This document shows, one piece after another, positions 36,946 to 47,684 of a stretch of DNA of 64,000 bases; within the stretch, counting starts at the first letter, position 1, and each line of letters begins with the position of its first letter. The stretch comes from Furcasterigmium furcatum (Eukaryota; Ascomycota; Sordariomycetes; Glomerellales; Plectosphaerellaceae). Under the pieces are notes generated by a model. It did no database searches and had not been told where the DNA came from. It worked only from the letters and a program-made list of their open reading frames with translations. The stretch is from assembly GCA_001599815.1 (NCBI GenBank), contig BCIA01000003.1, forward strand, positions 4,216,001-4,280,000. The letters run 5' to 3'. A program made the translations under genes and the position numbers.

Positions 36946-39110
36946 ATGGCGACCAAGGCGACCTCTGGAAACAAGCGAAAGGCCGCTCCGAGCGGAAAGG
37001 GAGTCGCTGAGAAGTCGGCGAAGAAGGCAAAGTTCGACGCTCCCAAGAACAAGAAGAAGGCCCAGCCTGTCGAGAGCCCCAGCGACTCCGCGGGCGACGA
37101 TTTTGACGACGTCGACGACGAGATGGAGGACTTTTCCGATTCAGAGGATGGAGGCGCTCAGCTAGAGTCCGCTCCCCAAAAGAAGAGCCAGAAGAAGGGC
37201 GACGACAAGGCCAAGGGGAAGAAGCCGGAGGAGAGGAGTAAGTCGACGTCCAATGCGGCGAGATTGGATCGAATGCTGACCATCTGCCACTAGCCGAGAC
37301 GTCCAAGGAAGCGCACGCGCAGCAGAAGAAACTCGCGAGAGAGCGCAAGGCCGCCAAACCCCTCGGAGACGAAGTCGCGCGGACCAAGAAGATCTGGGAG
37401 CGACTGAGGAGGAAGTCACACGTCCCCTCGGAGGAGAGGAAACAGCTGCTCGACGAGCTTTTCGGCATCATCAATGGCCGCATCAAGGACTTTGTGCTCA
37501 AGCATGACGCCGTGCGCGCTGTCCAGACGGCCGTCAAGTACTCCAACTCGGCCCAGAGGAAGCAGATCACCCAGGAGCTGCAGGGCACCTTTCCCCAGCT
37601 GGCGGAGAGCCGCTACGCCAAGTTCCTCATTGCCAAGCTCATCGTGCAGAAGGAGTCGGAGATCAGGGACATGATCGTCCCCGAGTTCTACGGCAGGGTC
37701 CGTAGGCTCATCAACCACCCTGAGGCTTCCTGGATCCTGGACGATATCTACCGCCAAATTGCCACCAAGGAGCAGAAGGCCATCCTCCTGAGAGAGTGGT
37801 ACGGCCCGGAGTTTGCTCTCCTCGAGCGCACCGGCACGCCGACGGCCGACCTGACCTCCATCCTGGAGGAAACGCCGGCCAAGCGTGGCCCCATCATGAA
37901 GAACCTCTTCGGCATGATCAACTCCCTGGTCCAGAAGAAGATGACGGGCTTCACGATGCTCCACGATGCCATGCTCCAGTACTACCTGGCCACCAAGCCC
38001 GGCACGGAGGAGTTCACCACCTTCGCCGATATGATCAAGGACGACGAGACCGGCGACCTCCTGAAGAACTTGGCATTCACCAAGTCTGGATCCAGGGTTG
38101 TGTGCCAGCTCCTCGCCCACGGCTCGTCCAAGGACCGCAGGAACATCCTGAGGATGTACAAGGACAACTTTGTCATGATGTCCGGCGACCCGCACGCCCA
38201 TACGGTCATCCTCACAGCCTACGACGTGATCGACGACACCAAGATGACGTCCAAGGTCATCTTCTCCGAGCTCATCGGCGATGATGCTGAGAAGGCTGCC
38301 GAGAACATCACCGCCTCCATCACAAATCAGTATGCCAGGACGGCGCTGATGTACCCCCTGGAAGGCCTGTCGAGGACCCTGTTCATCCCGAACATGGGCG
38401 AGGTCAAGGAGCTGCTGCAGGAGGTCCACGAGATCCGCAAGACCACGAGCAAGAAGGATGAGGACGTCAGGAGGGGCGAGCTCACCGCCACCCTGGCACC
38501 CTTCCTTCTCAGCACGATTGCGTCCTCCGCATCGGCTTTGGCCTCGGACCCCTTCGGCTGCCATATTATTGCGGAGACCTTGTTCAGTGTGGATGGAGAC
38601 AAGACCGCGGCCCTTGCAGCAGTGGCGGCGGCGGCGGAGGGTGATCCTGCCGCCGAGCCGTCGGGAGACGACGAGCTGGCTCAACCACTGCACATATCCC
38701 AGGCTGCCTCCGGCGGCCGCCTGCTGAAGACCCTCATCCAGGGCGGCAAGTTCAACAAGGAGACGGGCAAGGTGGACCAGGTGGAGCCTCCTCTCAAGTT
38801 TGCCGATGTGCTGTACCCCGTGATCAAGAGCCACATCGTCGAGTGGGCGACGGGGCCGAGCTCCCTGGTGGTGCTCGCCATGCTGGAGAGCCCGGACTTC
38901 AGCGGCGCCAAGGAGCTCAAGGCGTCGCTGAAGAAGAACAAGAAGGCGCTGGAGAAGGCTGCCACGGAGGAGACGGCGGAGCAGAAGGCCAAGCGCGAGG
39001 CGGCGGCGGACAAGGAGGACGAGAAGAAGAGCAAGAAGGCGAAGAAGGGCGCCAAGACGGAGAGGCCGGTGGGCAATGCGGGCAGCAGGATGCTTCTCGA
39101 GCAGTTGTAA
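36946..39110 (+). CDS. PUF6: Pumilio-repeat ribosome assembly factor Puf6
   Basis: Two exons (36946-37237, 37294-39110) around a 56-bp phase-1 intron encode 702 residues. The N-terminal 95 residues are Lys- and Asp/Glu-rich with nuclear-localisation-like KRKAAPSGKG and KKAKF. Puf6/PUM3-type pumilio repeats follow, with FVLKHDAVRAVQTAVKYSN, SRYAKFLIAKLIVQKE, DDETGDLLKNLAFTKSGSRV and YARTALMYPLEGLSR. The C-terminal CPL region includes PLKFADVLYPVIKSHIVEWA. The end is again Lys-rich. Yeast Puf6 binds 60S precursors, assists Rpl43 loading, and represses ASH1 mRNA. The nucleolar ribosome role is the conserved one and the best guess here. It converges on the Gfd2-like gene with 130 bp between stops. 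Confidence 0.93.
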
Positions 39111-39240
39111 AATCTCAGCGGCGTGGCGTCAATATCACGGGATGCATTTTGGGCGACTACTACTTCCTCGGGCTCTTACCGGTGTTTCAAGGACCGCAAT
39201 GCTAACCGCAGTGCTTTTACCTCAGTTGTGTTGTCTACTA

Positions 39241-40443
39241 TCAAGGTTGGTGTGTCTCATCTTCTACATCTTCGAAAAGATTTGTTTCGACGGTCTTACA
39301 ACTTCTCTGTGCCCGTTTCTCCTCGGCCAGTGCGTGCAACTCCGCCTTTCGAGTGACCCTCAGCTCCGCCATGTCTTTTACAGGCACTACCGTAGCATCG
39401 TATGCCGAAACCGCCGCCCACACGTCTCCATGGAGTGTTGACAAGTTGACGTGATGGACGAATTCTTCCAGGGCGTTGAGGTCTGGTAGGCGCACCCATC
39501 CGTGCTTCTTGTCGCCGGAAAGTCCGACCGCTACCGGGTAATGGTCTGCGAAAAGACCAAGCAGAGGCTCTGCTGTCTTGAGCACGGCAAATCCTCTGTT
39601 GCGTGATACCTTGGCAGCTCCTTCGGGGTAGGTCTGTTTTTCCAAGATTTTCTTCTCGAGGGGGTTCTTGCGATATGTCCTTGGATGGGCCTTGTGAGGA
39701 GAGCATTTGATATGCAGCTTCTCGTCCTCGCCTAGTCCTGACAGCCGAATAAGCAATGCCGCTGCTTGTGTGGTATCCGTATCTGCGTTATGGAGGGCCC
39801 TCATGTTTTACGAGACCACATCCTGAAACTCACAGGCAGCAAGTGTTTCGCGTAAGCTGGGGAGAATGAGCCCAGTGTCCTTGATGGCAACTTGCTCCGC
39901 GATATGCTGCAGATCCAACCAGGATGTGAAGAAGTGCAGGAGTTTTGGGTAGAAGCCTGACAGGATGCAAAACTCAAAGTAGAGTCTGAACGCCGCCAAG
40001 ATGAGGGGAGTTTGTTGAGATGAATGGTGATGCTGCTGGGTAAAACGATGGATAATAGCTGAGACTGCTTCCTCGATTTGATCATCCGCGAGTTCATGCT
40101 GCTGACCGAAGCGGTGAGGCTGGCGGTTCTTTTCTTGCCTGGCCCTTCCGAGCACACGGATCCAGTGAGTCTCGATGTGATACTGGCAGCTAATGGCGTC
40201 CAGGGTCCAGGCCATCGTTCGCGAGGCGGCATCAATCTCGACGTGGCCAAGGCTCGGCAGAAGGGATATTCCAATCTCGGCGGGCTTCAAGCCATCCGCT
40301 CCCCATGGCTCCGCATCTATGAAGACAAATGTAGCGCCATCATCAACAACCTTATTGAGAGAGCCAAGATCGAAGATGTAGGACTCGTAGAGACCTCTCC
40401 AATGCTTTGTTCGGAAGCCCGTAGGGTGAGGATTAAACGGCAT
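39241..40443 (-). CDS. Gfd2/YDR514C-like nuclease-fold protein with an in-frame stop
   Basis: A 401-codon frame, open except for a TAA at 39808-39810 (codon 212). The fold looks like the RNase-H-like DEDDh exonuclease domain of fungal Gfd2/YDR514C proteins. Motif I is FIDAEPW (D43, E45), followed by the LKPAEIGISLLP strand typical of the family. After the stop comes LHNADTD (H218, D223), the His-x4-Asp end motif. Hydrophobic cores around and after it (TQAAALLIRL) continue the fold. The downstream Lys-rich part ends in VEDETHQP. Because the sequence right up to and beyond the TAA keeps family motifs, a recent nonsense mutation or a recoded codon fits best. A 51-bp intron (39833-39783, donor GTGAGT) would remove the stop but also the catalytic His. 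Nuclease activity is inferred from the fold only. Confidence 0.7.
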
Positions 40444-41886
40444 GGCCTCGCCCCTCTTCGACTTCGCTTCTCTTCGTGTTCATGAGATTGCTGTCAAGGC
40501 TGTTCAAGTTAAAGGCTCTTCAAGCGGAGGCCTATCCAAGTAGAAGACTGTACAAGTTGTTGACGATAAAAGAAAATAAGGTTGGAGGAGCCAACCATTC
40601 CTCCTCCTCCTCCTCGAAAAGACTCGTCTGGCCAGTCACGTATCCGTCTTTGGTATCGTGCGCCCCCTTTTCACCCCTGACTTCACGTTGGTCAAGGTTA
40701 GATACATTCCAGTGAGGTTTGGCCATGTATTTTGGAATGAAAACCCAACCCAACAGATGGATATAACAAATCCGCGTCCTGCAGGTTTTCGTCCGACCCA
40801 TACCCCCTTTTCGGCAACAGTGGTGTTTCTGGTTGTACCATGGGCTGAACAAACTTTTACTTCCTGGGCTCTTTTTCTTGGAAGGACTCATCTCGGGAGT
40901 CTTTCACGACAGTCCATAGAAGGGCTCGCAGTAATGGCGCATGGATCTGTGACGATCTATCTGTTCATTGCCCCGGACGCCCCTTTCTTGTCTCGCACAA
41001 CCAAGTCACATATTCATTCATCGCTCTCTCTTCGTAAATCATAATTATTACATGAATCGTTTCTGGTGTCCTATACCGGCACATCTCGGCTCGCCCTGGC
41101 CAGTGAGTGCTCACACTCACACACTCACGATACCAAAATTTCCTTTCACTGTTGCCGTCCCTGTCGTCCCGGTGATGGCCGGGATCGTGACAACCGGGAC
41201 AGGAGCCCCTTCCCCGAGCTGGCCGGCCCGGTTGTGCCTTCCCTCCGTGCCGTAGCCCTCCGGAAATCTCGGGGCCGCACGCACCGTCCCCGAGTGCAAT
41301 AGTTCCCTGCCCCGAGATTCCATCCCGGCCTATGATGTCGCCCGACTCACTCGACGGCCTCGACACCTCACCAAAGTCCACGAGGCCACGACCAGAAGTG
41401 ACGGCATTCCTGCTCTTCCTCCGAACCTAGAACCCCCTCCTGCCCTTCGTGATGCCAGGCCCGGCCAGTGAGATCGCATCGTTGATCCCTGGACCCGCGT
41501 GGTCACCAGCCCCTGAATTCAACGATACGTAGTTCCCACGATACTCGCTCGACCTTCCTTCCGCTTCCAGATTCCGCAGCACTCCCTCAGGCTCCGAGTA
41601 TCATAACCTCTCCTCCGTGCTTCCTCGATCCTCATCACCTTCAACCCTCTCTTCGTGTTCAGTGCCCATCAGTTGACCACATCCCACCTCACTCCAGCCC
41701 AGACTTTCGACGGAAGCGCTTCCCTCTTGGCGACCGTTTCTGTTGGAAGGCCGTTTCCATCACGGAAATCCTCCCTATCTCTCCCCGAGCATCCTTCCCC
41801 TTTCAGAGGCTCGCTTCTCCCCGAATTCACAAGACTTCCCCGACTCCGCAAGGCCTTTCAGCGTTCCTTGGGCTCACAGAGTCACC
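40444..41886. promoter_or_regulatory. Divergent upstream region with pyrimidine-rich leader
   Basis: A 1.4-kb region between the Gfd2-like gene and the membrane-protein gene, which diverge. A CTC/CCT trinucleotide repeat lies near 40600-40615 and CACTCA repeats near 41110-41130. From about 41400 to 41886 the plus strand is pyrimidine-rich and probably forms the leader of the gene starting at 41887. No gene is seen. Confidence 0.5.
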
Positions 41887-43188
41887 ATGGACGTCTACAC
41901 CCCTATCCTCGAGCGTCGTCAGGAAGACGAGGAGTGCCCTGACGACTCCAAGTTCTACCGCTGTCAGAGCAACCTCTTCTCCGGCTGCTGTTCTGTGAAC
42001 CCCTGCAGCAAAGCTGGCTGCCCGGACTCTGGCAACAAGAAGGACGACGACAATGACAACGACGATGATGCCAAGTCCACCACCACCGCTCACCCGGCCA
42101 CGAACATGAGGACTGTCACTGTCTCTCTCGTCGTCAGCTCTTCTCTCTCCGAGAGTGCCATGATCTCTTCCTCTGTCACCAGCGAGGTCTCCGCTACTCC
42201 CACTGACTCCGGCACCATCACCCAGAGCATCACGGCGTCTTCGGTTGCATCGACTGCTTGGACCGAGCCCTCTGTCACCGCCGGTGCTCTCCCCAGCGAG
42301 ACTGCTGAGAATGGTGGAGGCAGCGGTGGCGGCGGCGGCGGCCTTTCCGTTGTCGAGATCGGCGGCATCGTCGGTGGCATCGCTGGTCTCCTGATCATCA
42401 TCGCCCTCGGCATCTTCCTCCACATTCGTCGCAACAACATCAACCTCGGACGAATCTTCCGTCTTCGCGACAACGCCGTCGACTTGACCGATTTCGAGCT
42501 TCAAGATCACACCGTCCACGGCATATCACCCGTTGTTCGCGACTTCAACAATCCCTACGGAGGTACGTCTCATCTTCCGTCTCATCGTCCATCTCACGCA
42601 TGTACTTACACAGACTACTCAGATCCGTATGAGGAACCGCAGTCTCGCTACACCCGGGCCTGCGCTTGCAACACCGGCACAATGAGGAACCATCCCGTCA
42701 ACTCCGAGGCTCGTGCCAACGTTGACAAGACCGCTCCTGCCATGCCCACTGCCCCTGAGAGGGCTGCTACGCCCCAGAGCCGTGGCAGCGAGGCCGAGTC
42801 TGCTCATTCCAACCCGTTCTCCGACGACCACCGTGCCGTCTCCCGCGAAGACGTGACCCAGAACGAGTCATCGCGTGCCTTCACCACTACCCCCGAGTTA
42901 TACGGCCCCCTCCAGACCGCCCAACTTGCCGAGCTTCGCGCCGCGGGCCTTCCGCGCTTCATCGAGATCTCCAGGACCAACCCCCCGAGGGCTTACCAGC
43001 CCTATCGCCCCGGCGTTCAGGTTCACGGCGCGGCCAAGGCTGGCACCAACGAGCAGGTTCAGGCTAGGGCTCAGGCTCCTTCCAACGGCAGCGGCGTTCG
43101 CGGTGACCTCAACGCCACTGCCGAGGATCGCAATAAGAACAACTATGTCAATAGCTGGTCAAGCTTTGACCCGGATACCACTCGCTAA
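41887..43188 (+). CDS. Cys-rich single-pass membrane protein, fungal, function unknown
   Basis: Two exons (41887-42562, 42614-43188) around a 51-bp phase-1 intron encode 416 residues. Residues 15-47 are Cys-rich (C17, C26, C34, C35, C40, C45; FYRCQSNLFSGCCSVNPC), a pattern I associate with fungal-only membrane proteins. A Ser/Thr-rich, probably glycosylated stretch (about 65-140) and a Gly run lead to one membrane helix (about 155-178, VVEIGGIVGGIAGLLIIIAL), then basic HIRRNN. The 240-residue C-terminal tail is disordered with PELYGPLQ-type segments. There is no N-terminal signal peptide, so the helix may act as a signal anchor with the Cys-rich part outside. The overall plan resembles Wsc/Mid2-type surface sensors, but homology is not shown. 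The intron reads through in frame, so both spliced and unspliced forms would code. Confidence 0.8.
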   Translation: MDVYTPILERRQEDEECPDDSKFYRCQSNLFSGCCSVNPCSKAGCPDSGNKKDDDNDNDDDAKSTTTAHPATNMRTVTVSLVVSSSLSESAMISSSVTSEVSATPTDSGTITQSITASSVASTAWTEPSVTAGALPSETAENGGGSGGGGGGLSVVEIGGIVGGIAGLLIIIALGIFLHIRRNNINLGRIFRLRDNAVDLTDFELQDHTVHGISPVVRDFNNPYGGTSHLPSHRPSHACTYTDYSDPYEEPQSRYTRACACNTGTMRNHPVNSEARANVDKTAPAMPTAPERAATPQSRGSEAESAHSNPFSDDHRAVSREDVTQNESSRAFTTTPELYGPLQTAQLAELRAAGLPRFIEISRTNPPRAYQPYRPGVQVHGAAKAGTNEQVQARAQAPSNGSGVRGDLNATAEDRNKNNYVNSWSSFDPDTTR

Positions 43189-44189
43189 GGCGACCGGGTC
43201 CTATCGCATCTCTGCTGTTGTCGGCGTTGGGAGTTGGATGACTCTGTATCGCAGGGATTCAGGAGTCGTGTCTAGCCCAGGAGTTCGGCTTTGGATGGCA
43301 GGAGCCCTTGATTGGCATCTGCAGATTCTGGAGCGCTGAGACCTGGGCTACAAGAGTAAGAAACTTGGGATTGGGATTCGTTTCGGCCGTTGGCCTTTAT
43401 ATTGGGTTTGCTTCTTGCCGGATCGCGGGAGCAGGAAGGAAGGCAGTGACGCCTTTCTTCGTCGGCCGAACAGGCAGGGATTGGAAAATGAGGGGTGGTC
43501 GGCGGTCTCTGATTCAGGGACTCTGGGCCCTTTCGGACTTGAACTGCGTTTGGGGTTGACTCTTGATGCTCCTGGCGGGTTTGCTCTTCGGCGGACCTGC
43601 GCTTGCTTGTACCTTCGAAAAGATACCCAAACACAATACGTTATGATTCACTTGTTGTTCCTGGCCCGGTGAAGCGGTGAGAATACTGACTGCCTGGATC
43701 GTCGTCAGTCACGTAAGTAAGCACCTCGGACACAATTCGTCGCTCAAAAGCGCTGATATTCTCGGGGTATTCAACACCAACGGCAGAAGCAAATCAATCT
43801 GAACCCGTCCCTGGCCTTGTCAGGGCCCCGCGTCTTTCCCGTACGCCAAATATGCAGTTCGTTACGCCAAATGCCAGAAGCCGGTCCAGTCTTTCCCCCT
43901 TCCTTCCCTTCTTTTTTTGATGAAGCCATCCGATTCCTTGGTCGTGCTTTACTGGCTCTGGAGGCAAACGAAAATAACCCCTCTCTTTTTGCAGGTGTCC
44001 AGACCAAGCGGTCCAAACGGTCTTGCGCCGCGAAACTCCGATGAAAACAACATTATGCGGTAGGCCCCCTTGACGTCCGGGGTGCATCTTCGCGCCATAT
44101 GGCGGCGCACATCGCCCCGGGATCGAAGGCCCCGCAGCCCAGCCGGGCCGGTCGAGATGGCAGCCTCTTTCGCTAGCTACGAGGAGGCC
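43189..44189. other. Convergent 3' region between the membrane protein and RPB4
   Basis: One kilobase between facing stop codons. It should hold both 3' UTRs. A run of T near 43910-43918 and mixed AT-rich patches occur, but no gene or recognisable element. Confidence 0.5.
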
Positions 44190-44824
44190 TCACCGGCTCT
44201 GCAGCTTGCTAATCTCGTCCAGCAGCTCCTGCAAGTCCTCGTCGGTGATCTTGTCCGTCAGCGACGGGATGAGGGTCTTGGCCTCCTCTGCGGTCTCGCA
44301 GCACAGGGAGCCTAGAGAGCCCGTAACGTTAGCGACCTAGCCCGCGCTTCCCAGAGAAGCACCCATACCTATTTGCGCCCGCTCGAACTTGGCCAGCTGC
44401 TTGTGGGCACTGAGAAGGCGCTCGACGGCCTCAACGTTCTCCTTCTGGCGGAACCGGGCGAAGGCATCGAGGTAGTTGAGGGTCTGCGTGAGCATCCTGC
44501 GAGGCGGGGGGTTAGCGAGTCCGTGCCTGCCCGATCTGTGCGAATGCGCCGCGGCTGCTACTGCGGCTGCTATTGCGGCTGCTATTGCCGCCGCGCGACA
44601 GGGCGCGAGGAGGAGAGGACGTACTCTGTCTCGTTGATGTTCTTGCGGTCCATCTTGCGCTTCGCCACGAGGGCGTTGATGACGAGCGAGGCCTCGGAGA
44701 GCGTCAGGGTGTCGACGTCCTGGAACTCGCCGAGGTTCAGCTCGTGGTCAGCCTTCTCGAGGCCCGGGGGTGCAGGCTTGGGGCGCGAAGTCGGCGCGTG
44801 GACTGGGCGGTGGGGAGTAGACAT
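44190..44824 (-). CDS. RPB4: RNA polymerase II subunit Rpb4
   Basis: Three exons (44824-44625, 44496-44369, 44311-44190) with introns of 128 bp (phase 2) and 57 bp (phase 1) encode 149 residues. The joined protein contains the family's NLGEFQDVDTLTLSEASLVI, then NINETEMLTQTLNYLDAFAR, FERAQIGSLCC and a C-terminal helix ITDEDLQELLDEISKLQSR. Rpb4 pairs with Rpb7 as the stalk of RNA polymerase II, guiding nascent RNA and shuttling to mRNA decay. The short length resembles the human protein and lacks the yeast insertion. The first intron contains three copies of a 12-bp repeat. It is divergent from TRS23 over 419 bp. Confidence 0.94.
44552..44587. repeat. 12-bp tandem repeat, three copies, inside RPB4 intron 1
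   Basis: Three head-to-tail copies of a CGGCTGCTATTG unit; the first copy differs by one base (CTACTG for CTATTG). It lies wholly inside the 128-bp first intron of RPB4, the longest coding-gene intron on this side of the window. Confidence 0.85.
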
Positions 44825-45243
44825 GGCTGTGGAAGGACGTGTTGGGATCGCTTCGATTCGAGAAGTTCACGTGAGGCTGCCTTGGGTCGGGAGTATCGTA
44901 TCGCGATCGCTCAGCGGAGGAAGCTGGGCGAGAAGTCGGTGATGGCTCTGCTGTCGAACAAGGCTTTGTTACGGGCTCGTTGTGGTAGAGACGGGTAGGC
45001 GACTGCGGTCGGTCAGGAACGGGATGAAGCTGAAAGAAACGTGAAGGTGATGGATAGGAAACAATTGAAGAAAGACGTTGGATGCATGTCGGGTCAAGGC
45101 CCAACTAGCGCCATTGGAGGCCAGCGGCAGGAGCGAGGCCTGGGGGGCGTGGCCCGTGCGGCTCCTCACGGTGTAGCTTTAGCGAGGTGAGTCCCTCCAG
45201 TCTGATTTCCCTCCGTCTTTTGGGGGCAGACGACACCCGCTAA
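44825..45243. promoter_or_regulatory. Shared upstream region between RPB4 and TRS23
   Basis: The 419 bp between divergent start codons carry both promoters. No specific factor site was recognised. Confidence 0.55.
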
Positions 45244-45987
45244 ATGGCCGAACCGCATCCCACCTCAGACTCCCGTCTCATCACAGATGCTCTATCAACT
45301 GCCTCGAGGGTGTCGCTTCACAAGTAAATCACGCCTACAGCTACCCTCCGAGAAGTAGCACATGTTCCCCCACACAACGACATACACTTGAACGATTTGG
45401 GGCGCACAATGTCGGTAATATCCTCGCCCGCGACATGAGGCTTGCTGCTCACGTTTCCTTAGGACCGTCTTCGCCCTCATCATCATCAACAAGGCCGGTG
45501 GCCTCATCTTCAACAGGACTTTCAATGAAGCCGGCCTCAACCAGCTCAGCACTAACGACTATCTCGTTCTTGCCGGTACTTTCCATGGGCAAGTCATTTC
45601 ATCCGAGCTCATGTCTCCTGAACCCCCAACTCATGCTCCCACAGAGTCCATGCCATCACGGCCCGCCTCGACCCCCTGAAGAACCTTCCCTCCAGCGCGC
45701 CACCGCACCCGAGCGGTCTCCCTAGTCGGCCAGAGCCTCCTTCTGGCCTCGAGGTGCTGGAGACGGAAAACTTCAGGATGCAGTGCTTCAACACCCTGAC
45801 AGGCACCAAGTTCCTCCTCTTCACCGATACGACACAGGTCAACGTCGACGTGACCATCCGGAGGATATATGACCTCTACAGCGACTACGTCATGAAGAAC
45901 CCCTTCTATCAACTGGAAATGCCTATCCGCTGCGAAATATTCGACCGCAAGCTGCTGTCATACATTAGGGAGATCAACAACAGGTGA
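45244..45987 (+). CDS. TRS23: TRAPP complex subunit Trs23 (TRAPPC4, sybindin)
   Basis: Three exons (45244-45323, 45463-45588, 45645-45987) encode 182 residues. The first intron is 139 bp in phase 2. The second (45589-45644, 56 bp) begins GCAAGT and ends CCACAG, a GC-AG intron, also in phase 2. The joined frame gives HKTVFALIIINKAGGLIFNR, the conserved first strand of the longin-like fold, then VHAITARLDPL and LETENFRMQCFNTLTGTKF. The C-terminal part is TTQVNVDVTIRRIYDLYSDY. Trs23 sits at the core of TRAPP and contributes to guanine-nucleotide exchange on Ypt1 in ER-to-Golgi traffic. The 30-residue N-terminal extension before the longin fold is supported by phase only. The gene converges on RPN10 with 283 bp between stops. 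Confidence 0.9.
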
Positions 45988-46270
45988 CCTGGCCTGGATG
46001 CGGAGCACGCACACCTTGCTAGAAAGGTCCATGATTGCGGTTTTGTTGGGTCACACTCGGCGTTTAGGATATCATATCATTACATGCGGCACTTGTTTCT
46101 ACAGAGCGCGCAGTCAGACGGCAAGCGGTGTGGGATCGCATTGTCATGGCATGAAGCGCAGAAGGAATTCTGGGTTACCTGTCTAGCGTTTAGGCCCTGT
46201 CTATTGTTACACGCCTCCTTGAGGAATACAGGAATCGACACCGCCATAGTGGTCGGTAGCCCCTCATGCT

Positions 46271-47219
46271 TTACGACGTGTCCATCTTGTCGTCGTCCTT
46301 CTTGTCCTTGCTGCCGCTGCCGCTCGCCTCGCCATCCTTGTTCAGCAGCGGGGCAGACTCGCCGTCCTCCTTGATGTCCTCGAGCGATGCCTTCTGCGCA
46401 GCCTCGGCCTCCTCGCGCGCCTTCTTCTCCTGGCGCGCCTTCTCCTCCTCCATGCTCATGCGCAGCGCCAGCGCCAGCTCGGGGTCCAGGGACGGGTCGA
46501 AGTCCAGGCCGCCAAAGTCGCCGCCCTCGCCGCCTTCCGCAGCACCTCCGGATGCGCTGCCGGCGCCCTCGCCCAGGAGTATCGGGGAGGAGATGATCTG
46601 GTCGCTGAGGAGCTTGCCGCTGGGGGGGATGACGACGAGGTGGGAGCCCTCGCCGCCCTTGACGTTCTCGTTGAACGCCTGCAGCTTCTTCTGCGACTCG
46701 TCGTCCTCGAGGTCACCGAAGAGCACAAAGTCGACGGAGACGTTGCTCTTCTTCATTTTCTTGGCGAGCTGGACCAGCTTCTTCTCCTCCTCTTCGACCG
46801 GCGAGCAGACGAACACGATTATCCTTTGCCTCTGCGACTTGTTCTGGCGGTGCTTGAGGGCCAGCTAGAAGGGAAACGACATGTCAGCGGCGTCTTCTTC
46901 TGAGAAGGGCGATGTGCGCGGTACTTACGCCGGCCACTTGAATGCCCGTAGCGAGGTGGGAGGTGCCGAGGATCTTGTTCTTGGTTCTGTGCAGGCCGTC
47001 CAGGATCTTGCCTTGTTCTGTCGTCAGAGTGACCAGGACCTCGGGGCCCTTGCCGCCCATGCTCATCAGGCCGACAGATGATTCGGGGTTGCTATTCGTG
47101 ATCGTCTGGAAGATGATGGTGGCGGCATCGGCTTGGGCGTCGAATCTCGTGGGCTGGTAGTCTCCGTTGCGGCTGCTCTCGCTATTGTCCACAACGACCA
47201 TGACCGCTTCGAGAACCAT
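46271..47219 (-). CDS. RPN10: 26S proteasome ubiquitin receptor Rpn10
   Basis: Two exons (47219-46929, 46864-46271) around a 64-bp phase-0 intron encode 294 residues. The N-terminal von Willebrand A domain (about 1-190) starts with MVLEAVMVVVDNSESSRNGD, its metal-site DxSxS-like motif, and continues with MGGKGPEVLVTLT, IIVFVCSPV and VDFVLFGDLED. A Gly/Ala/Glu linker leads to one ubiquitin-interacting motif (about 224-240, DPELALALRMSMEEE). A charged tail follows. Rpn10 holds the proteasome lid to the base and captures polyubiquitin chains. The ATG at 47219 matches the universal MVLEA start; the frame continues open a few codons upstream. It diverges from the borealin-like gene. Confidence 0.96.
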
Positions 47220-47684
47220 CTTGGGCGATTGTGCGGACGACAAGTGCGTCACGTGGATGGGGGGTGCTGGGTGGAAAGTAGTAGCCGCGAGATCTAAGCG
47301 GGGATCGGACGTCGGTCGAGATGGGTTGATCGATATGCCGAGGATGGATCAAGGAAAGGGTGGAGGGTAAACGATGAGGCTGCAATCGAAGCTGTTGGAG
47401 ATGGACGATGAAGCTCGACGAGAGCTCCTGCGTAACGCAGTTCAGCCTAGGTGGGTAGCAGCCCGCTGGTTGGATACCGCCCGACCCACTTTGCAGGGGA
47501 GCATCGCCGATTATGTAAGGCCCCCAGGTTTGTTTACTTGCCCAAAACACATCCAATCAAGAATCGCCAAAGACAACGGCATCATATCACAACCTTGACG
47601 TGCTGGAACACCGAGTATCCCTCTCACATATTTCTGTCTTTGCATCCTCCATCAAGATCGAACACCGGCTTCGAAAGACACAAC
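47220..47684. promoter_or_regulatory. Shared upstream region between RPN10 and the borealin-like gene
   Basis: The 465 bp between divergent start codons should carry both promoters. No exact copy of the yeast proteasome control element was seen. Confidence 0.5.

Noticed and set aside
37416..38834. 472-codon minus-strand open frame inside PUF6
   Set aside because: It is antisense to the conserved pumilio coding sequence and reflects biased third codon positions, not a gene.
39783..39833. A 51-bp intron in the Gfd2-like gene that would remove the TAA
   Set aside because: The donor is good, but splicing would delete the conserved LHNA part of the catalytic motif, so I treat the stop as real.
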